This document shows positions 9,401 to 19,077 of a stretch of DNA of 19,562 nt, in pieces. The position numbers and the translations under genes were made by a program. The notes beneath the pieces were generated by a model, which worked only from the letters and a program-made list of their open reading frames with translations, made no database searches and was not told the DNA's origin. The stretch is taken from positions 1 through 19,562 of the forward strand of contig JALLPB010000226.1 of NCBI GenBank assembly GCA_036939975.1, given 5' to 3'. Each line of letters starts with the position of its first letter. The first letter of the stretch is position 1. The stretch is from Cyclostephanos tholiformis. Its lineage: Eukaryota > Bacillariophyta > Thalassiosirophyceae > Thalassiosirales > Thalassiosiraceae.

Positions 9401-12400
9401 GCGATCAGTATCGTCTACACAAATGGAGAGACTGATGTCCGACGCAGTTACGCGCAATTTTCGATTGCTAAATTTCCCTCTTTTCCCGACAAGTATTTCA
9501 CATTCAGAATTTCGGCCATGCTGGAGGCTCACTTCAACAATAGCTATACCTGATCCAGCTTTGCGGGAGTATTGGCGGCCTTTCTCTGTCAGGGTGTCTC
9601 CCGTTTGATAGTTCGGGTCTAGATTTGTGGGGAGTGTAAGTTTGGTTCGCATGAAGCACAAACAGGTACGAAACAATGGCGAGTTTCTTACCTAACTGCG
9701 ACGGGGAAGAATTGAAGTAGAATTGAAAAAAATTGGGCAATCTGGTGAATCGAATTTTGATTTCGCCGTTATCTTCGAGTACCTGAATTGCGTCAGATTT
9801 GTTCAACGATTCTGAGTGCTCGTGATGCAGCGGCTGAAAGAAAGTATTGCCGCATATATTTTGTCTAAACATGAGAAGGATGATTAAAGGATCAAGGACA
9901 GTTGAAGGTAGGTTGTAAGTCCGGATGGGTGAAGGAGGGTCATCTTCATTGCCAAGCACACTAAACGAACTCGCGAAGCCTTTTATGAATGCCAAATCAG
10001 AAGACAGCAGATTGAACCGTGGATTCTTTTTCAGCAGTGAACTCAACGCATCCAAAGTCAGCGTTAGGGTTTTTCTCTTGAGAAGGCAAACAAGCTGATC
10101 AGTAATTAAGTGTCCTGGCTCGTCGCACCCATGTACTAAAAGCAAAATTACATGAGGATTCTGCTCAGCCTCTCCAGCATTTGGTACTTTGGACCAGCTT
10201 AACTTCATGTAGAAAATATTTTCCGATTCATCCTTATAGACAAAGATGCCGTTGGCATTGGATACAATGAAGTTTTGAAGGATTTGCGTCTCAAGCTCTG
10301 CGACAGCTTGCTGAGGGGCACAACGACGGTGCAAAGGAATCTCTGCTTTAAATTGAACTGGACATGAGTGTGAAGCGAGCATCTTCGTGCTGTCCAAACA
10401 GCCTTCGCCTCCCACGTCGGAAGACTCTCCAATTAGAAGACTGCATGCACGTTTTGTTTTGTAAAGACTTTCCAGCATCAGTAGTTGATTCGTCTTATGG
10501 CAAATATTTCTCACAAGACTCTGCGTCGCCTGAAGCTGTTCCTCCGCGGCATCATCGCCCGAGGGATGATAAACTCGAATGGAAATCCCTCTTAGCTGAA
10601 TCTCAACAAAGCACCAGTATGGTAAGACTTCTCTTGAGGCGGAATCGTCTAGAACTAGGAATGAATCTCGGTTAACTCTAGTAAAATCAGCATTGTCGAA
10701 CTCATTCATGAGAACATTAAATCCATGAATAAGATCATTATCATTGTTCTCTCCGGCAACAACCATTGAGTTGGATTTGAAATTGAACAATTGAAGCTGG
10801 ATTTCGCAGGACTTATGATTTGTTTTAGGTAGAGTCAGCATGACTTCCTCAAGAATCTCCACTGTCAATAATTGCCCCATGAACCGATACTTTTCTAGAG
10901 TTTGCTCAGAAGAAAATCTGTTCAGCTGAAAATGTAGTTTCGAAACGATGTAAACATGTTCGGGTAGGTCTTGATGAGAATTGTTCCTTCTTCGGTTGCT
11001 TCTGACTGTCCCAGACAACATTTTATTTCGGAAAACTGAGACTAGTGCCGCGAGCGTTGCACTCTTCTTCAACGCAAGAAGGTCTTTCAATCCCACCCTT
11101 TCTTGGTCTAGAGTGAATGTGAAAAATAATGGTGGATTATCGACGTCTGAGTATTTTCTATTCAATTCTTTTTCTTCGAGCACCCCTCCAACTGAAGCAT
11201 CTTGATATTCAACCGAAAACAAACCACCACGTGAATCATCCAGCCTATGGTTGATCTCATGTTTTGTGACACTGTGGAAAGCCGCGCCTTGATAATCGAT
11301 TTCATCACCAAAATAATAAAAAAGATTTTCATCGCTTCCGGGAACTGTTTTCAGCATAGATTCAATGACAGCGCAAAGCTTGGCGCCTGTCAGAGTTGGG
11401 GTGTCGGAATTCAAATGGGCCGATAGGTCGTCAACGGAGATGAATATCTGTAAACTTTCTTCGAATGATAGCGAGGACATAGCGTAAGAGACCTCATCAT
11501 TAGAAAGTGATTGTATTGGGTTTATATGATCCCGGAGAGCTAAATAAGATGCTCTTGCAAAATTTTCCGCGTGATCAGATTCAATGATAGTGAAATCGAA
11601 ATGGTCACTGTCACAGTTTGCATTGTCTACTGCAGTTTTGTCATCGGTTAAGTCATCATCACTTTGATAAAGGTCATATGATCCTACTGTGAAAAAAGTA
11701 AGCTCTCGAAACGCTTCTGAGCTCTCAACTTCGCCCTGAATATGATTCTGGAGCTCGAGACAGGCGATGCTCAAAACGTACCAGTCAACACGCATAATAA
11801 ACCATGAGCCTAAATATTGCAATATCGGCATTTTTGTGTCAATTGAAAGCATTGCAGCTTGAGTCTGAAAATATGTTGATGTTATGTACTGCGCTGTCAA
11901 ACGGCGTAAGAGGTCATTTGCTGACCCCGACCCTTCACTATTAAAAAATCGTAGTTTCACTTTTGTGGAGGTAGAAAGCTTAATAAGCCGCATAACATCC
12001 TGTGCTTGTTGCGCTCCTATCGACGAAGACTGCGTCAGAATTAAATCGTCATCGGGGGGGCGGCTTCGTGTTGGACTTGGTTCATCAAATACCACAAGTA
12101 GGTTGGTCCTTGCATGAACGTTCTCTGCGCAATCAATGTCTCTGCTCTTCACCACTTGGTAAATTCTGTTGAATGGAGTTGGCGTGTTATAATGCATCAT
12201 GTTAAATGGACGGAACATTGAAGGGGTTGCTTCCATGTGAATGTCGACAAATATCCCATCAGATCGGGATAGTACTTGATAGATCACAACGTCCATACTG
12301 CGCTGCGATGACATGTTTCCCTGGTTCAGTACGAATTTCGCAAAAACCTCTCTAGTTGGATCCGAATTGAGGATGAAGAAGCCCCCTATATCATGCCGTC

Positions 12401-15400
12401 TTTTGATTTTGATGTATGAGTAGGTTCGATTTCAATTATATTGCGAATGAAGTATGACAGGTGGGCATGTGATAAATAAAAGACAATGAATCAGAGGCAG
12501 TATAATAAATGACAATGGTGGCAGACCTTTTGGAAATCAAAGGGAGCACTTCGGTATCATTCAAAAGCTTCCAACTCTTGTGATGAAGAAAATATTCATT
12601 CCAAAATGGTGACCACGGACAGCTCAGAATGGCGGGCCTTAACGTAATGTAGCTGCTAATGGACTTTTCCATCAAAATACCAGCCCGGCCTGTTGCCTGC
12701 ATGAATGAAGTCATCACACCAATCCTCACGTCAGCATTAAGTTCGCCGTGGAAGTCAACAGTTCTATGTGTTCAATACGACAGATTGATTATTAATGTGA
12801 AAATATTAGGACAATTAAGAACGGCACTAGGAATCAGGAACTCACATAGTGTAAAGTCGCGAAACTGTGGACGATTGAGTGACGCGGATGATGCAATAAT
12901 ACGCGAGGCTGTAAAATGGTCAGTATCTGCATGCTATGCAGTTAGTCGATGAAGGGCGCAATCGACCGATACAAAAAAGTTGGTGATGTCGGTCATATTC
13001 CTCAGCAGAGAAAAGAGAACGACACTTACTCATCATCTTGTGCGGGAGTGATAATCTTGAAATACGATTCTCGGTCAGAAATCACTCCAGTTGACCACAT
13101 TGAAATAGCAGAAAACATTTCATCTTCCCCCTTATTTTGTTCCGCATCGGCAAAGATATTAGCATTTTTCTCATGACAGCTTGGCCCGATCGTGACGATC
13201 TCAAACGTTACAGATCTAAAATGTCGAAATCTCTGCAACTTTGACATTGAATCGAGCCTACTCAGAAAAGACGACCCAGCGGCGAAGTGATCGATACTAC
13301 CCCAACCTGGCATACATAAGTATGACTCAAGATAATCCTCCTTCCTAATCCATCTTAGAATGGTACATATTCTGCTCGCGGCTGCCTTTGACGAAGCAGA
13401 TACACGCCGGCCGCGAAGCATCAGTTTCTCAGTGCCAGTATTTGATCCAAACATCTTTTTCACAGTTTGAAGAAAATCGGTATCATCCCCTGAGAGCTCA
13501 AGTTTGATATGTGCCTGTCCAACAGTTGGGATGTGATACGGTGATGATAGGAAAGTGCATTCGTAGTGAACTGTAACGCCACTGTCTGCAAGAGTTAAGA
13601 CCATGTGTACGGACACCTTATTGACATCTTGGGTATCATGCCCATATCGCCGCGTTCGGTATCCTTCAACAACTCGTGTCATCAAAATCGACTTAATGCG
13701 AACAGGCTGGATGCTATACCGTGCAAGTACGATTCGCTCTCTTGGCTGAGACGTTTCAAAACCTGCGCCAGCCACTCTGCTTTCGTATCTGGATTGCTGT
13801 GCTGCAATTGCCTTCGTTGTGCTGACAACATTTTCTGAGAAGGATAAACCTGAAGCGCCGTAATAGAGACTACTAGACCCCGGTGCACTCATCGCAGTTC
13901 GTAAGGATGATTGAGAAGAGGACCCTGTTGGAGTCAAGGGACTCATTGTGAACAGAGTAAACCATTGTAGTGCATTGGGTTTGATAGAGCGTTTTTTGAA
14001 GACGAAATGGTAGTCACTCTGTAGGGTCGAGGTGGAAGAGGACCCAACAGTTGTCGAAACATAAATGTCAAGAAGTGACGAATATAGAAAGATGCCACCT
14101 GACAGGTTACATATATCTCGGAGGGATTGCGAGTCGTCTGATATGCTCAGGGATAATGGAGAAAATGACGTTCCACTAATGTCTAGTTGGGATGATTCGT
14201 GTTCGCCACGAACACTCGATGACAAGTCCAACACTGAAATTGGTACATCTGTCCTAAACATTCCACTCAACAACTCATATACACCACCACAATGGACATC
14301 ACGGCAGTCAGTAGCAATAACCAATGTCGGCCTTCCCTCCTGCGGAAGCGTAGCAAGCGCGGCATCGCCTACTGCAAGCATATCCTTCATGTAGGAAATA
14401 ACACGAGTTCGTTCCTGAGGAGTTGGGAAAGAAGTCGAGTCCAAAGACGACATAGTCGGAATGCCTTCTCTCCCCGCTACGCCAAAACCTGAAAAATCTC
14501 TTTCTCCGCATAAACGTTCTGCTATGACACCCTCCACCTCCCTCAGTGCCCATCTCTCAATTCGACGTGCTAACTCTAGCGCCGATGCCTCATCTGTGAT
14601 GCGATAATCTCTGACTAACAATCCCGCCGACGCGGGATCGCCCTTTGACGTGGGAGGATATGCCGCCACGACAGTGATTGCTAGATTGGGCGTCCAACGC
14701 CCAAAGGATACGCCTAGACCAGACACTGATACGGGTGGAACCTCAATCGGCTGGACTAATCCTCGAAGGTAAGTCTTCATTAGCCTGCCCAGGATGTCTA
14801 TGGGTACGCAGCAAATGTCGTTCATCGATAGTGAGCTGGTCTTTTTCTCTTCGAATCCACCGTAATCATCAATCATTCTCTGTGTACCAAAAGTAGAAGT
14901 GAGACTAGGACTTGCATCGATCAGTATGACAATCGACGTGAGCTCGTAGGCAAAGGATACGCGCGTGTTGGGACTGAGCGTCAATGGTAGGTTGCGAGGC
15001 TGATGACAACGCTTATCCCACCCCCCTCCACCACTACCCCCGCCACCGCCCCTAACCTTCCCCCGTCGTTTCAACCTACCCCATGCGATCTGTGCCCAGG
15101 TATTGAACTCCCGATGCTTCGATCGCAATTCGCGCTTCGTCGTTCTTTCTTGCTGCGTCCCGCCGCCACCGGCGGGGACGCACTCGAGGAGAGAAACCAC
15201 GCCACAGACACAATGACCCTTCGTGGCGCAGGATGCTTTATACGAGCCTGGCGACGATGCCCCAGCGCAACCATCGTCCTTTCCGTTAGTATCGCTATTA
15301 TTCATCATTCCATCGTTGTCGGTGGTGCTGCCATCTGCTGCCCCGGCTCCTCCCTCCTGCGAGGAGGTGCTAAGTCCTCTTTCTCTCCGACGAACTCGTC

Positions 15401-15834
15401 CTAGCTGTTGTACCACTGATGTCAGCGACTCGATCAAATCAAAATGGTAACTAGAGGATTACAAAAAAATACTATTGCGTGTGAGTGTAGGTTTTGATAC
15501 TATTCGCCCGAACCGAAATCGAGGCAATATCAAAAACACGTGCGTTTTGCGGGTCGAGATAATTCTATATATTTTACGCCACTCACCACGTTCGCTCGGC
15601 CGATCCGAACTTGGCGTGATTACCCAACAATATCGAAACACCGCTCGCATCGCCCAGAGACGACAGGGGGTTCTTGTTGACATTGCCACTTGAAGGGATC
15701 GTCGTGGTGGAGAGGGAGAAGAGGTTCTTGTTGCTATTGTCATCGACGCCGACGCCACGAGTGGCGGAGGTGGTTAGGGCGATGTGGGTTTCCTCTTTGC
15801 CATCAGCGGCGGCGGGACGAGTCACAGGAGACAT
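6497..15834 (-). CDS. SZT2: SZT2-like giant protein (KICSTOR scaffold family), seven exons
   Basis: Exons on the minus strand: 15834-15587, 15450-13030, 12908-12846, 12763-12527, 12399-9692, 9618-9335, 9259-6497. All six introns (73-136 bases) are GT-AG, phase is kept at every junction, and the sum is exactly 2908 codons, a 2907-residue protein (human SZT2 is about 3400). The N-terminal part resembles SZT2: LSPNTRVSFAYE, then a strand with IDASPSLTS (about 260-268), LRGLVQPIEVP, AITVVAAYPP, and PTLVIATDCRDVH. This arrangement recalls a von Willebrand A-like fold with a DxSxS motif. Later parts are less familiar, but the joins read naturally (LISK-RRHDIGGF; SQL-DPNYQTGDTLTEKG; HKV replaced by WVELSLSQVLAA). 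In animals SZT2 tethers GATOR1 to lysosomes with KPTN, ITFG2 and KICS2 and links amino-acid supply to TORC1. There is a Gly-rich loop at about 217-226. The ATG at 15834 is the first Met of exon 1. The least certain junction is 12527/12399, whose donor is weak (GTCTGC). Confidence 0.78.
12846..12908 (-). other. 63-base micro-exon of the SZT2-like gene
   Basis: This exon has an acceptor TTTTACAG at its upper end and a donor GTGAGT at its lower end. Both of its edges split a codon after the second base, matching the exons before and after it. It adds exactly 21 codons, so skipping it would keep the reading frame. Without it the two larger flanking segments would still join in frame, so it is a natural candidate for a cassette exon. 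Confidence 0.65.
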
Positions 15835-16087
15835 CGTGACGACTACTACCACTGCTGATTGATTGCATCATTCGACATTATGCGTTCCGTCCCCTACACA
15901 TTACAGATATTATTTGGAGGGGTGGGCGCTCCCTCGCATTGCCATTATTGCCGTCGTTATTGCCGAGTATGATATCTATCGTATCGTAGGTGCGTAGAAT
16001 AATGATAATAGTGAAAAGTGTCAAAGTGAAATGCGCGGGAAACCAACATTTTGGCCCTATCTATCTACCTACTGATCAAAACCAACC
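15835..16087. promoter_or_regulatory. Divergent promoter region, SZT2-like gene / VOC gene
   Basis: These 253 bases lie between the two outward-facing start codons (15834 minus, 16088 plus). They contain TATCTATCGTATCG-type sequence near 15971-15986 and an A-rich stretch near 16000-16030. No clear TATA box or operator is evident. Both 5' UTRs must be short if the promoters do not overlap. Confidence 0.45.
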
Positions 16088-17668
16088 ATGGCCGCGCGAG
16101 TATCACCACACGCCATTGCCGTCCTCGTCCTCCTACACGACACTGCTCATTCGTTCTCGCTCGAACACCGTAATCTTCGATGCCGTGGTCCTCCCTCCTA
16201 TCTCGCCTTCGCATCTCGTGCGATTGCGATTCCACGACCCATCCCGACGTTGACGCGCGGGAGGTGCGCCGCCGGTGGCAGCGCATCCGACGACGCGAGG
16301 TACGACGGCGATGATGAAATAGGAGGGGGCGGATGTCGCGTCCTCCTAATGGACCATCTGAACATCAATCACGAGAGGGGTAGACACGACGCCTTGAATG
16401 CATTTTACTTCGATTTTTTAGGATGCGGCGTGGACACGAGGAAGTACGATAATTACCTCGCGGGGAGGAAGGTGAGCTCGTCGGTGTGGTAGGGGATAGG
16501 ATGCGACGTAACACAGCGTGGCGTCGGCTCGTCTCGTGTTTGTTGTGCGCGCTATCTACGCTCGGCGGTGGGCGAAAATCAAGATTTCCCCTCTTCGTCG
16601 ACGTTTCGTTTTCGCGCCCCCCAACCCACATCACCCCCCCCCCACCCCCACGCCTGACGAGAGGCCTCCGTTATTCGTTCCGTCGTTGTTCCCCCCCCCC
16701 CCCTTCCTCCATTATTCGCAATGACGAAATAGACCATCTGGGCCAATGCGGGGATGCACCAATTTCATCTCCCCGAGGGTAATCCTAGCGCTCAGGTATT
16801 CGACGGCATGATCACGCTCGTACACGACGATCTCGATTTGTTAATGGAACGGTACAATGAATACCTCGACGGCGATCACAGGTTCGCGCCGTTGAAAGAT
16901 ACCGAATTTCTCGTAGGCGTCGTTAAGAGCGACCCCTCCGATGACGACGATGACTACGACGATGACGACGACGATGGATATATGATGCTGGTGACGGATC
17001 CATGGGGTACCGAATTCTGCATACTGCCATCGGACGATCCAACGGAGGATCGCGCCGCGCACATCGGTATTCAGCCGTGCGTTGTCAACGACGATGGTCG
17101 AGAGCCGACGACGACGCACGCGTTGGCGATGGAGGACGTTACGGTATACGTGACGCACGATGCGAATTTGGACGGGATCGGTCGATTTTACGAATACGTA
17201 CTCGGTACGAGGACGATGCCGGAATTATCCACGATGTCGTCGATATGCATCGCCATGGGGGAGAGGCAAACTCTCACGTTCGCCCGACATCCGGACGGGC
17301 CGGACGTCGAGGTCGTGCATCACGATTTCGGCGACGACGACGACGATAAGTCGTCCGCTTCCACACCGCATTTTGGGTACCCTCCCAATTACGGCCCCCA
17401 CGTCTCCTTGTACGTGACGAACATGCCGTGGGCGTACGCAAAGGCCGAGGAGCTTGGGGTGTTGTACATCAACTCGCGTTTCAAGCGACGCGCGTACAAC
17501 CTGGAGGATGCGATCGATCAATGCATGTTCCGTCTGATCGACATTATCGACCCACTTGATGATGAGGGTAAAGTTATACTGAGGTTGGAGCATGAGGTTA
17601 GATCGGCCACGACTAGGGATGGCAAGATGTACAAAAGTTGTCCATTGGTGGCGGACGTGGCAATTTAG
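16088..17668 (+). CDS. VOC-superfamily (glyoxalase/dioxygenase fold) protein, possibly plastid-targeted
   Basis: Two exons, 16088-16471 and 16733-17668, encode 439 residues. The intron (261 bases) has donor GTGAGC and acceptor AAATAG after a run of 13 C. The join gives AGRK-TIWANAGMHQFHLPEG, a typical VOC strand order. Four beta-alpha-beta modules are visible: about 83-125 (VLLMDHLNINH), 130-228 (ending in TDPWGTEFCILPS, the common DPxGxxxE-like element), 260-315 (MEDVTVYVTHDANLDGIGRF) and 350-418 (GPHVSLYV to LRLEHEV). Candidate metal ligands are His90, Glu223, His351 and Glu414. Asp-rich loops at about 197-209 and 328-332 interrupt modules. Residues 1-22 are hydrophobic and end in TAHSF, similar to the diatom plastid-import site in which Phe follows signal cleavage; an Arg/Ser/Pro-rich stretch follows. 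The reaction is unknown: VOC members include glyoxalase I, extradiol dioxygenases and epimerases, or non-catalytic binders. Confidence 0.82.
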
Positions 17669-17940
17669 CTATCTCCAATTGATAAAATATGAGGAGCACT
17701 ACCAAACAAAACACGGTCGAAGCAATCGAAAAGAAAACGGTTTAGGAAAATGTAGTGAGGTCAAATTTCGTTTGGATATCTCTTGTGCGGATTTGAGGGA
17801 GAAGACGAAATATGATATCGAAGCATCAACAAAATGCCTGACGTCATTTATTCGTCGCATAGGGCTGAACGGCGGCACTCCTGCTTTAACCAATTGACTA
17901 TCCAAGAAGCTGTTGCAACATGATTAAAGAATATAATAAG
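17669..17940. other. AT-rich spacer after the VOC gene
   Basis: This is the 3' flank of the VOC gene and of the decayed SGNH gene (convergent). Base composition changes from GC-rich to AT-rich right after the VOC stop codon. Open stretches of about 68-101 codons occur on both strands, but none shows family features. No RNA gene was identified. Confidence 0.45.
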
Positions 17941-19077
17941 TTATGTCTTGGTATTGTTTGTGTGTTCCACAAGAAAGCGATTTGGGATTTCGTTTCGCAG
18001 TGCTTGCAACATACCATTCCAAGTCACCTCGAACCGCCAAGGACTGTACGCATAGTGTGTGCAGTCAAAACTTTTCCTTTCCTCGTCGTAAGCATGCATG
18101 AAGTAAAGAGGTTCGGTTGCTTCCGCAAGTGGAATCACGGGTATTGTTGTATTTTTAGTGAGAGTGAGGTTGCTAAGAAATAAATTTGCTTCCTCATTAC
18201 GATAGTCATTGTTGTTGTTTAAAATTGCATTGCACTCCTTACTTCTCCCCTTGCCTTTATGATGATAACCATTTGGGGTATTGAAATGCTGATGTTCAGT
18301 CTCCCTCCAAAGAATGTGCCATCCCTGTTCCATCCTCGACCAACTTTGTCAACGTGTCAGTAATGCATCCTGGTTTGTTGCAGTGAACTCCTTAATTTAC
18401 AACCACGACCCCGCCCAGCTGTGAGTAAATATGAGGAAATGATGAATTTTCAACAAAAGTAGCTCTACCATCTTGTGCAATGGTAACTCTTGGGCAGGAA
18501 GGGCATTGGAGGTTAATGAGCTGGTAGTAGTGAGATGGCAGTCCCATTTCACTCATGGAACAATTCAAGGCATCTTTTTCTCCCCATTGATCATTTTTAT
18601 AGGGGATGCATTTCTACCATCTCGATGGTAGCCATGATCTCTCATCAGTTCGCATAATGCACCAATGGCATGGTCGCCCGACATGGAGTTTCCAACAAAC
18701 CAAATGTTACAAGGGATGTTCTGGTTGGACAAGTAATCTAATAGATTGTGAAGATTGGCCAATGGCTGGTTCCATTTGATGAATAACTGCAAAACATAAC
18801 GGTGGTGAGAGAAAAGCTGCCTGCCCTGGCCAATGCAACAATGGTGCAGAGTATTTTTGCACACTCGTTTCTCACGAATCAGATACTCTAACTTTTCTTG
18901 TTCAGTTAGCAGGATCCATTAGTATTCTTTGTGCTCCGGCATCTCATGCTGTAGAAACTTGCCTAATCCTTCACCTATTTGGAACAAAGCAATGAAGGAA
19001 CTGAATCCCCTGCCTAACACAGATGTCTGGTAGATAATTATGATCAAGCATAATGCAGACAAAAGCTCTCGCCTCAT
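17941..19077 (-). pseudogene. Decayed SGNH/PC-esterase (TBL-like) protein gene
   Basis: Reading from an ATG at 19077 gives a signal peptide-like start (MRRELLSALCLIIII), and homologous-looking sequence continues to 17941. Known TBL/PC-esterase landmarks are present: a block I equivalent WFVGNSMSGDHAIG (GDS is GNS here, near 18690), GGVVVVN then GVHCN (near 18400), HILWRETEHQHF (near 18310), and the catalytic DxxH block DCTHYAYSP followed by TWNGML (near 18040), comparable to plant DCSHWCLP..TWNELL. Disruptions: TAA at 18921-18919, a frameshift near 18600 (18567-18565 would be a stop in the first frame), TAA at 18394-18392 between the GGVVVVN and GVHCN parts, and a compensating frameshift near 18340. 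Four lesions make an active gene unlikely. Intact members O-acetylate polysaccharides or act as esterases in the secretory pathway. Sequencing error or unusual splicing cannot be fully excluded. Confidence 0.65.

Noticed and set aside
9534..9691. Continuation of the large SZT2-like open segment to 9534
   Set aside because: A strong donor (GTAAGA after 9692) and an acceptor at 9620-9619 link in phase to the next segment. The tail beyond the donor has no conserved character.
17592..17897. 101-codon plus-strand open stretch crossing the VOC stop codon
   Set aside because: It overlaps the VOC coding end in another frame and has no recognisable domain; composition changes in its middle.
17870..17912. 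tRNA-like TTGGTTAAAGC on the minus strand
   Set aside because: The D-stem bases do not pair, no anticodon arm or T-arm follows at the right distance, and no acceptor stem can be formed.
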